NCBI RefSeq assembly: GCF_003688915.1
Contig: NZ_REFU01000001.1
Location: 3,906,001 to 3,970,000 of the forward strand
Direction of reading: 5' to 3'
DNA length: 64,000 nucleotides
Source of the DNA: Rhodococcus sp. SBT000017
GTDB taxonomy: Bacteria > Actinomycetota > Actinomycetes > Mycobacteriales > Mycobacteriaceae
Below, piece by piece: positions 51,461 to 60,792 of this stretch (its first letter is position 1; each line of letters begins with the position of its first letter). The notes beneath the pieces are model-generated. The model did no database searches and had not been told where the DNA came from. It saw only the letters and a program-made list of their open reading frames with translations. The position numbers were made by a program, and so were the translations under genes.

Positions 51461-52669
51461 TCACAGGCGCTCGATGATGGTGGCTACGCCCATTCCGGCA
51501 CCGATGCAGAGCGTGATCAGTGCGTAGCGCTCGCCCCGCCGCTCGAGCTCGTCGAGAGCCATTCCGGTGAGCATCGCGCCCGTTGCGCCCAGTGGGTGGC
51601 CCATCGCGATCGCGCCACCGTTGACGTTGATGCGTTCGTGGTCGATGTCCAGCTTCTTCGCGTAGTTGAGCACCACCGATGCGAATGCCTCGTTGACCTC
51701 GAACACCGCGATGTCGTCGAGGGTGAGTCCCGCTGCGGCCAACACCTTGTGGGTGGCCGGAACCGGGCCGGTGAGCATCAACGTCGGGTCCGATCCGGCG
51801 ACGACTCCGGCCACGACGCGTCCGCGTGGGGTCAATCCGCCTGCGCGCCCGGCCTGTTCGGAGCCGATCAGCACCATCGCGGTGCCGTCGACGATGCCGG
51901 AGGAGTTGCCGGCGTGGTGGACGTGATCGATGCGCTCGACCTCGGTGTACTTCTGCATCGCGACGGCGTCGAACCCGGCGAGCGCGCCCATCTGGGCAAA
52001 CGATGGCTTCAGGGCAGCGAGATCGGCCGCGGTGGTCTCGGGGCGCATGATTTCGTCGTGATCGAGCATCAGTCGGCCGTTTGCGTCGAAGACCGGGATG
52101 ACCGACTTCTCGAAGTGGCCCATCGACCAGGCGTGTGCGGCGCGTTGCTGGCTGCGCACTGCGAAGGCGTCGACCTCGTCGCGATCGAATCCTTCGATCG
52201 TCGCGATGAGGTCTGCACTGACTCCCTGCGGAACGAAGTAGCTGCTGTAGTTGGTGAGCGGGTCGCACGGCCATGCGCCGCCGTCCGCCCCGAGCGGGAC
52301 ACGGGACATCGATTCGACGCCGCCGGCGACGATGAGCTGATCCCATCCGGACCGAACACGTTGCGCCGCAGTGTTGACTGCCTCAAGTCCCGATCCGCAG
52401 AAGCGGTTGAGCTGAACGCCGGCGACACTGTCCGGTAGTCCGGCAACCATCGCGACGGTGCGGGCGATATCGCAACCCTGGTCGCCGACCGGGGTGACGA
52501 CACCGAGCACGACGTCGTCGATCAGGGCCGGATCCAGCTGCGAGTGTCGAGAGAGCAACGTGGACAACGTGTTCGCGGCCAGATCGACCGGCTTGATGGT
52601 GTGCAGTGAGCCGGAGCTCTTACCGCGGCCACGTGGGCTGCGCACTGCGTCGTAGAGGAACGCCTCCAT
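51461..52669 (-). CDS. Acetyl-CoA acyltransferase (thiolase)
   Basis: This 402-residue thiolase cleaves 3-ketoacyl-CoA with CoA. The nucleophilic Cys lies in [13 protein letters not shown], the His in [17 protein letters not shown], and the acid Cys in [15 protein letters not shown]. The start [17 protein letters not shown] is the usual thiolase N-terminus and has AAAGG seven bases upstream. It lies between the acyl-CoA dehydrogenase and FadB genes in one operon, so the three give complete beta-oxidation. Chain length cannot be judged from the motifs. Confidence 0.92.
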   Translation of the reverse strand: MEAFLYDAVRSPRGRGKSSGSLHTIKPVDLAANTLSTLLSRHSQLDPALIDDVVLGVVTPVGDQGCDIARTVAMVAGLPDSVAGVQLNRFCGSGLEAVNTAAQRVRSGWDQLIVAGGVESMSRVPLGADGGAWPCDPLTNYSSYFVPQGVSADLIATIEGFDRDEVDAFAVRSQQRAAHAWSMGHFEKSVIPVFDANGRLMLDHDEIMRPETTAADLAALKPSFAQMGALAGFDAVAMQKYTEVERIDHVHHAGNSSGIVDGTAMVLIGSEQAGRAGGLTPRGRVVAGVVAGSDPTLMLTGPVPATHKVLAAAGLTLDDIAVFEVNEAFASVVLNYAKKLDIDHERINVNGGAIAMGHPLGATGAMLTGMALDELERRGERYALITLCIGAGMGVATIIERL

Positions 52670-52704
52670 GGTGGTGGCCTTTCTGGGGCAACAATATTGC
52701 CGAG

Positions 52705-53865
52705 TTACAAGGAGCGGGAGATGAGGTCTTTCATAACTTCGTTGGCACCGGCGTAGATGCGTGCGATGCGGCCGTCGACGAACATGCGGGCGATGGGGTA
52801 TTCCTCCATGTAGCCGTACCCACCGAAGAGCTGTAGGCAACGGTCGACCACCTCGAACTGTCGGTCGGTGGTCCAGTACTTGACCATTGCTGCCGTGGTG
52901 ACGTCGAGGCTGCCCGAGATGTGCTGTGCCATGGCGTCGTCGACGAAGGTGCGGACGACGCGGCCGATGGTGGCGCATTCGGCGAGCTCGAACTTGGTGT
53001 TCTGCAGATCGAACAGTGTCTTGCCGAAAGCGCTGCGCGACTTGGTGTATTCGACGGTCTGCTCGACGGCGGCGTCGATCATCGCGACGGCCGCTATCCC
53101 GCAGATCAAACGCTCCTGGGGGAGTTGCTGCATCAACTGTGCGAAGCCGCGTCCTTCTGCGTCGCCGAGGATGTTCGTGGCAGGGATACGGAGACCGTCG
53201 AAGGTGAGTTCTGCTGTGTCCTGGCCCTTCTGGCCGATCTTGTGCAGCACGCGTCCGCGGTGGAAGCCTTCGGTGTCGTCGGAGACCTCGGCGACGAGCA
53301 GTGACAGTCCCCGGGCTCCGGCGGACGGATCGGTCTTGGCGGCGATGATGATCAGATCGCAGTGAGCTCCGTTGGAGATGAACGTCTTTCCGCCGGTCAC
53401 GACGTAGTCGTCGCCGTCACGCACTGCGCGGGTGGTAATGCCCTGCAGATCCGAGCCGGTGCCCGGTTCGGTCATGGCGATGGCACCGATCCACTCTCCC
53501 GAGCACAGCTTCGGCAGCCACTGCTGCTTCTTCTCCTCGGACGCGTAGGCCAGGATGTAGTGCGGGACGATGCCGCTGTGCACGCCGAGCTGCATGGCCG
53601 AGTCACCGCAGCGGACCTGTTCCTCGAACAGCACCGCCTCGTGGCGGAAGTCGCCGCCGCCTCCGCCGTACTGCTCGGGTACCGACATGCCAAGCAGTCC
53701 GAGGCTGCCTGCGGTGCGGTAGACCTCGCGGCTGGGGCGTCCGGCTGCCGCGAATTCCTCGCGGTGCGGCGCGACCTCCTTCTCGAAGAATCCTCGGGCG
53801 AGCTGTCGCACGTCGGCGAGCTCGGTAGCGAGGTCGTCGGAGGTGCGGTCTGCGAGTGCAGTCAT
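52705..53865 (-). CDS. Acyl-CoA dehydrogenase
   Basis: This 386-residue flavoenzyme carries out the first beta-oxidation step. Motifs are [39 protein letters not shown], and the C-terminal [21 protein letters not shown] with [14 protein letters not shown]. The residue at the common catalytic Glu position is Ala (YAG rather than YEG), as in the branch that carries the base in an inner helix, such as long-chain and isovaleryl types. The ATG has AAGGA eight bases upstream. It is first in the operon with the thiolase, FadB and TetR genes, behind a strong palindromic operator. Confidence 0.9.
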   Translation of the reverse strand: MTALADRTSDDLATELADVRQLARGFFEKEVAPHREEFAAAGRPSREVYRTAGSLGLLGMSVPEQYGGGGGDFRHEAVLFEEQVRCGDSAMQLGVHSGIVPHYILAYASEEKKQQWLPKLCSGEWIGAIAMTEPGTGSDLQGITTRAVRDGDDYVVTGGKTFISNGAHCDLIIIAAKTDPSAGARGLSLLVAEVSDDTEGFHRGRVLHKIGQKGQDTAELTFDGLRIPATNILGDAEGRGFAQLMQQLPQERLICGIAAVAMIDAAVEQTVEYTKSRSAFGKTLFDLQNTKFELAECATIGRVVRTFVDDAMAQHISGSLDVTTAAMVKYWTTDRQFEVVDRCLQLFGGYGYMEEYPIARMFVDGRIARIYAGANEVMKDLISRSL

Positions 53866-53897
53866 GGTGGGTCCTTGGCTCGAAGCGCATCTGTGGT

Positions 53898-53918
53898 TTA
53901 TTGGCGCTGTGCCAATAA
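53898..53918. promoter_or_regulatory. Perfect 8-5-8 palindrome before the beta-oxidation operon
   Basis: TTATTGGC-GCTGT-GCCAATAA is perfectly symmetric and lies 33-53 bases upstream of the acyl-CoA dehydrogenase ATG. The same pattern, less perfect, occurs before the fadD-ALDH operon. The TetR protein encoded at the end of this operon is the likely binder. Confidence 0.7.
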
Positions 53919-53968
53919 TGATTGCGCGTCGGTGCCGTGGATGTCAACAGTGGGTGCTCCCCGAGCTG

Positions 53969-54026
53969 CCGAACTCGAAGTTGTGGATGATTTTCGGCTG
54001 GAATTCGTCCATAACTTCGAGCTCGG
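53969..54026. promoter_or_regulatory. Long inverted repeat upstream of the IclR gene
   Basis: A 22-base left arm (53969-53990) and a 22-base right arm (54005-54026) are inverted copies with three mismatches, around a 14-base loop. The core CTCGAAGTT pairs with AACTTCGAG. It ends 24 bases before the pobR-like start and could be the autoregulatory site or a leader hairpin. Confidence 0.6.
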
Positions 54027-54049
54027 CGATGACCGGGGAGGCTATCGTC

Positions 54050-54811
54050 GTGCACGTGGCAGGCAATGCGCGGGATCCGGGGGTCTCGGTGGCCTCGCGA
54101 CTGCTGGCGCTCCTGGCCGTGTTCGGCGAGAAGACCCCCGTGCTGACGCTGACCGAACTGGCCGACGGTGCCGACCTGCCCGTCGCCACCGCGCATCGCC
54201 TGGTGCGTGAACTGGTCGACTGGGGAGCGCTCGTTCGCGGTGACGACGGCCGCTACGTGGTGGGGCGTCGGCTGTGGAAGTTGGGCTTGCTGGCACCGGA
54301 TCAAGCCGATCTGCGAGAGATCGCCTCGCCATTTCTGCACGACCTCTACGGCGCGACGCTCGCCACGGTGCATTTGGCCATTCGCGGCGGCGACGAGGTG
54401 CTCTACCTCGACAGGTTGGCCGGGCATGCGTCGGTGCCCGCGGTCAGCCGGGTCGGAGCCCGCCTGCCGCTGTATGCGACCGGAGTCGGCAAGGTGTTGT
54501 TGGCCTACGCCCCGCGCGAGGTGCACGATCGCGTGCTCAGGAACTTGGCCCGCATCACCCCGTACACGGTGACTCACCCGGGGAAGTTGGACAGCGAACT
54601 ACGCCGAGTGCATCGCGAGGGGTATGCGCAGACGGTCGAGGAGATGACGCTTGGGGCGTGTTCGGTGGCCGTGCCGGTCCGGGGCGAGGGTGAGAGTGTG
54701 GTGGCTGCGCTGGGAATCGTGGTTCCGAGTATCGGCCGGGATCGCGCCAGACTGGTTGCAGCTCTGCAGGTTGCGGCCCGAGGAATCGAGCGAAGTCTGC
54801 GGGGGCGATAG
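54050..54811 (+). CDS. pobR: IclR-family regulator, PobR-like
   Basis: This 253-residue protein is probably the activator of the pobA gene 64 bases downstream. The GTG was chosen because GGGGAGG sits nine bases upstream; an ATG seven codons earlier is possible. The N-terminal winged helix has SRLLALLAVF, LTELADGADLPVATAHRLVRELVDWG and YVVGRRLWKLG. The C-terminal IclR ligand domain has YATGVGKVLLAY, REGYAQTVEEMTLGACSVAVPV and the final ALQVAARGIERSL. IclR proteins commonly control protocatechuate and 4-hydroxybenzoate genes in actinobacteria. The name is by context. Confidence 0.85.
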   Translation: MHVAGNARDPGVSVASRLLALLAVFGEKTPVLTLTELADGADLPVATAHRLVRELVDWGALVRGDDGRYVVGRRLWKLGLLAPDQADLREIASPFLHDLYGATLATVHLAIRGGDEVLYLDRLAGHASVPAVSRVGARLPLYATGVGKVLLAYAPREVHDRVLRNLARITPYTVTHPGKLDSELRRVHREGYAQTVEEMTLGACSVAVPVRGEGESVVAALGIVVPSIGRDRARLVAALQVAARGIERSLRGR

Positions 54812-54815
54812 CAGT

Positions 54816-54834
54816 GTTTTCACTGAGTGGAAAC
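54816..54834. promoter_or_regulatory. Palindrome in the pobA promoter
   Basis: GTTTTCACT-G-AGTGGAAAC is symmetric in eight of nine pairs. It begins five bases after the IclR gene stop and lies 42-60 bases before the pobA ATG, as expected for an IclR-type activator site. Confidence 0.6.
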
Positions 54835-54875
54835 GCGGTCTTGTTCGCGGCCCGAACGCGCGGTGTACTCGATGC

Positions 54876-56051
54876 ATGCGTACACAGGTAGCCATCATCG
54901 GCGCAGGGCCCGCGGGTCTGCTGCTGTCCCACCTGCTCGGGGAGCAGGGAATCGATTCCGTTCTGATCGAGTCGCGCACGCAGCAGTACGTGCTCTCGCG
55001 AATCCGCGCGGGCATCCTCGAACATTCGACGGTTCAGCTGCTCGACGACCACGGCCTGGGTGAGCGGTTGCATCGCGAAGGGCACGAGCATCGCGGGATC
55101 TATCTGCAGTGGCCGGAAGAGCGGCACCACATCGACTTTCGTGACCTGGTGGACCGAAGCGTGTGGGTGTACGGGCAGACCGAGGTGACCAAGGATCTCG
55201 TGGCTGCCCGCGAGAAGGCCGGCCAGCAGATCTACTACGACGTCTCGGACACCGCGTTGCACGACGTCGAGTCCGACGCCCCGTACGTCACGTTCACCGA
55301 TTCCTCGGGCACGCCGATGCGGATCGATGCGAATGTCGTTGCCGGATGCGACGGTTCGTTCGGCCCCAGCCGTGCCGCGATGCCGGATTCGGTACGCAAC
55401 ACCTGGGAGCGGACGTATCCCTACTCCTGGCTCGGGGTGCTGGCCGATGTGGCACCCTCGACCGACGAGCTCATCTATGCCTGGCATCAGGACGGATTCG
55501 CGATGCACTCGATGCGATCGTCGACGGTCAGCCGCCTGTATCTGCAGGTTCCCAACGGCACCGACATCGCCACCTGGTCCGACGAGCGGATCTGGGATGC
55601 CTTGGCGCGCAGGCTCGGTCACGGTCAGGACGGCTGGGAACTCATGCCAGGGCCGATCACCGAGAAGAGCGTGCTGCCGATGCGCAACTACGTGCAGACG
55701 CCGATGCGACACGGCAATCTCTTTCTGGCCGGCGACGCCGCGCACATCGTGCCGCCGACCGGAGCGAAGGGCCTCAACCTGGCAGTGGCCGACGTGGCTC
55801 TGTTGGCACCGGCGCTGACATCGTTGCTGGGCAAGAGCGACTCTCGCGCCGCCGATGCCTACAGTGACGACGCCCTTCGACGCGTCTGGCGCTGCACCCA
55901 CTTCTCCTGGTGGATGACCACGATGCTGCACACCGGCGACGACCCGTTCGACACGCAGTTGCAAATCTCGCAACTGAAATGGGTGGCCTCCAGCGAGGCA
56001 GGGGCCACGGGACTGGCGGAGAACTACGCGGGACTTCCCATCGGGTTCTGA
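54876..56051 (+). CDS. pobA: 4-hydroxybenzoate 3-monooxygenase
   Basis: This 391-residue FAD enzyme turns 4-hydroxybenzoate into protocatechuate. Length and sequence match PobA closely: VAIIGAGPAGLLLSHLLGEQG (GxGxxG at residues 9-14), SRIRAGILEHSTVQLL, GIYLQWPEERHHIDFRDL, the DG motif VAGCDGSFGPSR, and the GD motif FLAGDAAHIVPPTGAKGLNLA. The ATG starts MRTQVAII; no strong ribosome-binding site is seen. It follows the IclR gene on the same strand with a palindrome between. Protocatechuate ring-cleavage genes are not in the window. Confidence 0.93.
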   Translation: MRTQVAIIGAGPAGLLLSHLLGEQGIDSVLIESRTQQYVLSRIRAGILEHSTVQLLDDHGLGERLHREGHEHRGIYLQWPEERHHIDFRDLVDRSVWVYGQTEVTKDLVAAREKAGQQIYYDVSDTALHDVESDAPYVTFTDSSGTPMRIDANVVAGCDGSFGPSRAAMPDSVRNTWERTYPYSWLGVLADVAPSTDELIYAWHQDGFAMHSMRSSTVSRLYLQVPNGTDIATWSDERIWDALARRLGHGQDGWELMPGPITEKSVLPMRNYVQTPMRHGNLFLAGDAAHIVPPTGAKGLNLAVADVALLAPALTSLLGKSDSRAADAYSDDALRRVWRCTHFSWWMTTMLHTGDDPFDTQLQISQLKWVASSEAGATGLAENYAGLPIGF

Positions 56052-56058
56052 GCCGGGC

Positions 56059-57216
56059 TCACTGGCGTGCGAAAGGACCCCCGTCGGCGAAAGCGGTGTC
56101 GACGAAGCGTCGTGCGATCAGTTCGTGTGTCGGCTGGTCGGGGTGGAGACGATCCGGCAACGGATGTTCATCGGAATCGTTGTGCCCGTACAGGTTCAGG
56201 CCGTCGAGGTAATGCAGGTGGGTGTCGCCGCCGGCGCGGTCGGCGACGATGCGGGCGAGTTCTTCGCGGATGACCTCTAGCGTGAGCTTTCCGGTCCGCA
56301 CCTCCGTAGGATCGCCCGTCGCCATGAACTCGATCGTGCCCGACGCCAGTGCTGCGGGGTCGAAAGCTCCTGGGCCCGGTGTGCTCTCGTGAATGGGGCA
56401 CAGCATTGCCGAGATCACGAGAATCGGGGTGTCGGGGTGACCGTCCCGGATCGTATCGAGAAATCCGTGCACCGCGGAGGTGAAAGCACGCAGCCGCATC
56501 ACGTCGGAGTTGACCAGATTGATGCCGATCTCCAGGCTGATCAGATCGGCGGGCGCATCGCGAATGGTCCTGGCGACGAACTGGTCGAGCAGCGCACTTC
56601 CACCGAAGCCCAGATTTCGCGGTTGCACGTCGGCGGCTGCTGCGGCCAGCGCCGTCCAGGTGGTGCTCGGCCCAGTGGCGTTGGATCCCTGGCTGATGGA
56701 GCTGCCGTAGTTGATCCACTTCGGCCGTTCGTCCTCAACGGGCGTAACGGGACCATCGGTGCGCAGGGCGACCAACTCGATCGCTTCGTTGTGCGGTAAC
56801 CAGATCTCCACGAGCTTGTCGGCATGGGCCAGCCCCGAGAATCGAATGAGCCCACTGCTCTCGACCTGATTGTGCACCGACTCGGTAGCCATGTCGATGA
56901 TCGTGGTGATCCCACCCGTCGTCGGGGCCCGGTCGGTGAGAACACCATCGACTCGCAGGTCGAACAGCCCGGCGGGCCGTGGTGGCAGACCGAGGAACGT
57001 GCGTCTCGTTGCCACGGCATCGATCTCGATGGTGGTGGCAGCGGTGGTGAAGACCAACCGAGCTCCTGACGGCTGAGATTCGGCCATCGTGAGCTGTGGA
57101 TCGGAGAAGCGCTGGCGAGCATCGAGTGGAAGGCGATGGGTGAGAATGCCGTTGGCGGTTCGTTCCAATTCGGCCGCGCCGCGGAGGATGGCGTCGGAGA
57201 TGTCGATGGCGATCAT
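56059..57216 (-). CDS. SGNH/GDSL-family hydrolase
   Basis: This 385-residue esterase has two parts. Residues 1-160 are a beta-rich domain. The rest is an SGNH fold with the block I Ser in INYGSSISQGSNA, block II Gly in NLGFGGSALLDQF, block III Asn in LEIGINLVNSD, and the C-terminal Asp/His in PDRLHPDQPTHE. All catalytic positions are present. The architecture, with a jelly-roll-like domain before the SGNH domain, resembles carbohydrate esterases. There is no signal peptide. It converges on pobA with seven bases between stops and is divergent from the amidase gene. Confidence 0.85.
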   Translation of the reverse strand: MIAIDISDAILRGAAELERTANGILTHRLPLDARQRFSDPQLTMAESQPSGARLVFTTAATTIEIDAVATRRTFLGLPPRPAGLFDLRVDGVLTDRAPTTGGITTIIDMATESVHNQVESSGLIRFSGLAHADKLVEIWLPHNEAIELVALRTDGPVTPVEDERPKWINYGSSISQGSNATGPSTTWTALAAAAADVQPRNLGFGGSALLDQFVARTIRDAPADLISLEIGINLVNSDVMRLRAFTSAVHGFLDTIRDGHPDTPILVISAMLCPIHESTPGPGAFDPAALASGTIEFMATGDPTEVRTGKLTLEVIREELARIVADRAGGDTHLHYLDGLNLYGHNDSDEHPLPDRLHPDQPTHELIARRFVDTAFADGGPFARQ

Positions 57217-57370
57217 GGAAGTGCCGTTCTTTCGGTGCTGGGACGGGCTCGGTCGACAACCTGATCGTATTGAACCTCATCCGGCCGGAGTGCAGGCAGG
57301 CGCTATGTCGCATCCGGTCACCGGGTTCGCAACGCTTCGGCTGTGACGGGCGTCGCACTAGGGTGGCACC

Positions 57371-58855
57371 ATGCGCATCGACGAGTATCGGAAGTACGAC
57401 GGTCTTGGCCTGGCGGGATTGGTTGCCGACGGTGAGGTGACACCGCGCGAATTGCTCGACTGTGCACTGGGGCAGGTCAAGTCGATCGATCCGCGGCTCA
57501 ATGCGGTGGTGCGGGTGATGTCGGAGCAGGCCGACGACCAGTTGACGCGACCGCTGCAGGGGCCGTTCGCCGGAGTGCCGTTCCTGATCAAGGATCTCTC
57601 GCAGGACTACGCAGGCCTGCCCACATCGAGTGGATCGCGTTCGTTGACGGATCTGCCGATGCCGGAACATTCCACTGTGGTGCAGCGCTGGCTCGATGCC
57701 GGCCTGGTGATTTTCGGCAAGACCAACACCCCGGAATTCGGGGCGAAGGGAATCACCGAACCTGCTGTGCACGGTGCGACTCGAAACCCGTGGGATCGCA
57801 GCAGGACTCCCGGTGGCTCGTCGGGTGGGTCGGCCGCAGCGGTCGCGTCCGGCATCGTTCCCGTGGCCGGGGCGAACGACGGCGGTGGATCCATTCGGAT
57901 TCCGGCGGCGTGCTGCGGACTGGTCGGGCTCAAGCCGGGACGCGGACTGGTGCCGTCGGGACCGACCTTCGGTGAGCCGATGCACGGGGCAGCGGTGCAG
58001 GGCGTCGTGTCGCGATCGGTACGCGATACCGCAGCGATGCTCGACGTGCTGGCGGGCGGCGAGGCGTCGTCCGGCTACTTGCCCGCGCGTCCGGACGGAA
58101 CGTTCCTGTTTCGAGTGGACAAGGATCCGAAGCCGTTGCGCATCGGCATGTATGCCGTGACATCGGTCAATCCGTCGCCCCACCCGCAGGCCGTCGCAGC
58201 GATGGAATCGGCGGCGAAGACGCTGACCGACCTCGGCCACACCGTCGAACTTCTCGATGCCCCGCCGTACGACGACAAGAGCCTCAATCGCGAATTCCTG
58301 TTGGCCTGGTTCACCTACCTGGCGTGGGAGATGGACGAGGTCAAACGCAGAACCGGTTGCAGCGACGACGCGTTCGAGCGTGACACCCGAATCATGGCGG
58401 CTCTGGGCAGAGCTGCCAGTGGCATCGACTATCTCGACGCGGTGGAAGGCCGCCACGTACACGTTCGGGCGCTGGCGACGTACTTCGAGACGTACGATCT
58501 GCTGCTGACGCCCACCCTGGCCGAGCTACCGCCGAAGATCGGCGCGTTCGACCTCGCGAAGCCGCTGCAAATGGCGTCTGACTTATTGTTGCGCAGTAGA
58601 ACTGCCGGCTTGCTTCGGCACACCGGCATCGTCGATCAGATGATCGACGACAACATCTCGTGGATTCCGTACACCCAGTTGGCCAACGTCACCGGCCGTC
58701 CCGCGCTCTCTCTGCCCGTCCACTGGACCCCCGAAGGCCTACCGATGGGCGCGCACTTCACCGCGCCGCTCGGCGGCGAGGCGCTGCTCGTCCAACTGGC
58801 CGGCCAGATCGAACGTGCAGCGCCCTGGGTGGATCGCTACGACACTCTCGACTAG
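57371..58855 (+). CDS. Amidase signature family amidase
   Basis: This 494-residue amide hydrolase has the Ser-cisSer-Lys triad. The Lys is in [13 protein letters not shown], the middle Ser in [17 protein letters not shown], and the nucleophile in [22 protein letters not shown]. The C-terminal part ends [20 protein letters not shown], which is also usual. It could be a general amidase or one acting on nitrile-derived amides. The nitrilase-like remnant near 5.6 kb is too far away to link them. Its stop overlaps the stop of the convergent SDR gene within a CTAG. Confidence 0.92.
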   Translation: MRIDEYRKYDGLGLAGLVADGEVTPRELLDCALGQVKSIDPRLNAVVRVMSEQADDQLTRPLQGPFAGVPFLIKDLSQDYAGLPTSSGSRSLTDLPMPEHSTVVQRWLDAGLVIFGKTNTPEFGAKGITEPAVHGATRNPWDRSRTPGGSSGGSAAAVASGIVPVAGANDGGGSIRIPAACCGLVGLKPGRGLVPSGPTFGEPMHGAAVQGVVSRSVRDTAAMLDVLAGGEASSGYLPARPDGTFLFRVDKDPKPLRIGMYAVTSVNPSPHPQAVAAMESAAKTLTDLGHTVELLDAPPYDDKSLNREFLLAWFTYLAWEMDEVKRRTGCSDDAFERDTRIMAALGRAASGIDYLDAVEGRHVHVRALATYFETYDLLLTPTLAELPPKIGAFDLAKPLQMASDLLLRSRTAGLLRHTGIVDQMIDDNISWIPYTQLANVTGRPALSLPVHWTPEGLPMGAHFTAPLGGEALLVQLAGQIERAAPWVDRYDTLD

Positions 58856-59904
58856 CGGGTCGCTCCCAGTTGAACCTTGCCCAGAATTCCCGACGGCCGT
58901 TGCCGCACATGGCCGTCGACGATGTCGACGACTCCGCCGGCCCATTCGGGATCGGTGTCGGCGGCAGCCTGGGGATCGGCGTGGGCGTCGGTGCCCTCCT
59001 CGGCCACCACGGTGATGGAACGCTGCAGGGCCTCTCGGACGCTCATCAGCGTCGTATCGGGCTCGGTGAACACCTCCGTCGCGGCGTTGCCTCGACGCAC
59101 CACCATGTCGTGAGTGAGGCTGTCCACCAACGAGATCACCGTGCCCGGAGGCATGCCGGTGATGGTTGCGACGGCGCGGCCCACCAATCCGGTCGGCAAC
59201 AGCGGAACCGGAATCTGGGCGCGGCGCAGGCCAGCAACGCTGCCGTATGCCTGCAACAGTTCCGGATAGCTCATCGTCTCGGTGCCGCCGATGTCGAACG
59301 AACCCGGACGCGCGGTGTCGCCGAGAGCACGAGCGATGATGGCGACCACATCGACGACGGCGATGGGCTGCACCTGCCTGCGCATCCACGTCGGGATGGG
59401 CGTGAGCGGCAGACGCTCGGTCATCCGTCGCACCAGCTCGAACGAGGTCGATCCCGAGCCGAGGATGATCGCCGCCCGCAGCACGGTGGCGTCGACGGAG
59501 CTGTCGAGGAACGTCTCCTCGACCTGCAGGCGAGAGCGCAGATGATCGGACAGCGGGGTTCCGTCGTCGGGGATGAGGCCGGAGAGGTAGACGATCCGGC
59601 GCAGGCCGTTGCGCTCCGCGGCGGCGGCCATCGACTGCGCGGCGTGTCGATCCTTCTCGACGAAGTCGCCTTCGTCCATCGAATGCACCAGGTAGACGAC
59701 GGCGTCCACATTCTCGGTCGCAGTGTCGAAGGTCTCGTGATCGTCGAGGTCGAAGTGCACCGCGGTGACGTGAGCGCCCCAGGCGAAGCGTGACTTCTTG
59801 CTCGGATCGCGCATGGCGGCGTGCACGTCGTGACCCTGTTCGAGGAGGACCGGGATCAGCCGAGACCCTATGTATCCGGTTGCGCCGGTGACCAGCACTC
59901 GCAT
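58852..59904 (-). CDS. NmrA-like atypical SDR (NAD(P)H-binding)
   Basis: This 350-residue protein is of the extended/atypical SDR group. The cofactor loop is RVLVTGATGYIGSRLIP at the N-terminus, then AAMRDPSKK after strand 2, and VYLVHSMDEGDF with RIVYLSGLIPDD further on. The usual YxxxK is not obvious, as in NmrA-like sensors or in SDRs acting on sugar or quinone substrates. Conserved PIAVVDVVAIIARAL and GGTETMSYPELLQAY match proteins often annotated as NAD(P)H-binding. It is a single gene between the amidase and rsbQ-like genes. Confidence 0.85.
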   Translation of the reverse strand: MRVLVTGATGYIGSRLIPVLLEQGHDVHAAMRDPSKKSRFAWGAHVTAVHFDLDDHETFDTATENVDAVVYLVHSMDEGDFVEKDRHAAQSMAAAAERNGLRRIVYLSGLIPDDGTPLSDHLRSRLQVEETFLDSSVDATVLRAAIILGSGSTSFELVRRMTERLPLTPIPTWMRRQVQPIAVVDVVAIIARALGDTARPGSFDIGGTETMSYPELLQAYGSVAGLRRAQIPVPLLPTGLVGRAVATITGMPPGTVISLVDSLTHDMVVRRGNAATEVFTEPDTTLMSVREALQRSITVVAEEGTDAHADPQAAADTDPEWAGGVVDIVDGHVRQRPSGILGKVQLGATR

Positions 59905-59991
59905 GTAATTCTCGTTTCTGTAGACATGAGGCCATACCCCGTCGGAGCAGTCTCACTCCCCGGCGTCGGAGGCAGATGACACACTGTCCGG

Positions 59992-60792
59992 GTGAGTGCG
60001 CGTATCAGGAACAACGTGAGGGTCGTCGGGGCAGTCGACGGGCCCGTGGTGATGCTGGCTCACGGGTTCGGGTGCGACCAGACGCTGTGGCGTTCGGTGA
60101 CCGATATCCTGGCTCCGGTTTTCAGGGTCGTGCTCTTCGATCACGTCGGGTCCGGCGCGTCGGACCCCTCTGCGTGGGATGCCGACAAGTACGCGCCGCT
60201 GGAGGCCTACGTCGACGACATCGTCGATATTGTCCGGGAACTCGATCTTCACGATGTGACGTTCGTGGGTCACTCGGTGGCGTCGATGATGGGTGTTCTC
60301 GCGGTCCAGGCGGCCCCCGAGCGGTTCGACAAGCTCTTTCTCCTGACACCGTCCCCTCGGTACATCGACGACGGTGACTACCGCGGTGGGTTCAGCCGTG
60401 AGGACATCGACGAGCTGCTCGAGTCGTTGGACAGCAATTACCTGGGCTGGTCCGCATCGATGGCACCGATCGTGGTGAATGCGCCGGATCGCCCCGATCT
60501 CGAGAACATGTGGACAGCGAGCTTCTGCCGAACCGATCCCGAGTGCGCACGGGTGTTCGCCCGCACCACCTTCCTGTCCGACAATCGCGCTGATCTGGCC
60601 GGGGTTGCCCTGCCCACGATGATCGTCGACTGTGCGCGGGATTCGCTGGCACCGCCTCAGGTCGGCAGATACGTTCACGAACACATCGCCGGCAGCACCC
60701 TGAAGACCCTCGACGCCAGCGGGCACTGCCCGCACGTCACCGAACCCGAGCAGACCGCCGAGGCGATTGCGACCTTCGTGAGATCGTCGTGA
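59992..60792 (+). CDS. rsbQ: RsbQ-like alpha/beta hydrolase
   Basis: This 266-residue protein is close in length to RsbQ of Bacillus subtilis (269). Conserved features are LAHGFGCDQTLWRSV, FDHVGSGASDP, the nucleophile Ser95 in FVGHSVASMMG, DCARDSLAPP with the acid Asp, and ASGHCPHVTEP with the catalytic His. RsbQ supplies a small ligand to the PAS domain of RsbP in energy-stress signalling. The GTGA overlap with an RsbP-like gene directly downstream makes the assignment strong. The fold is also that of strigolactone/karrikin receptors. Confidence 0.88.
   Translation: MSARIRNNVRVVGAVDGPVVMLAHGFGCDQTLWRSVTDILAPVFRVVLFDHVGSGASDPSAWDADKYAPLEAYVDDIVDIVRELDLHDVTFVGHSVASMMGVLAVQAAPERFDKLFLLTPSPRYIDDGDYRGGFSREDIDELLESLDSNYLGWSASMAPIVVNAPDRPDLENMWTASFCRTDPECARVFARTTFLSDNRADLAGVALPTMIVDCARDSLAPPQVGRYVHEHIAGSTLKTLDASGHCPHVTEPEQTAEAIATFVRSS

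Noticed and set aside
54555..55973. Long minus-strand open frame of about 470 codons
   Set aside because: It lies antisense to pobA and the pobR end, both well supported, and has the Arg/His/Gly-rich composition of a shadow frame.
56735..58462. Minus-strand open frame of about 575 codons
   Set aside because: It runs antisense to the amidase gene and through the SGNH gene in another frame. The real proteins have intact catalytic motifs.
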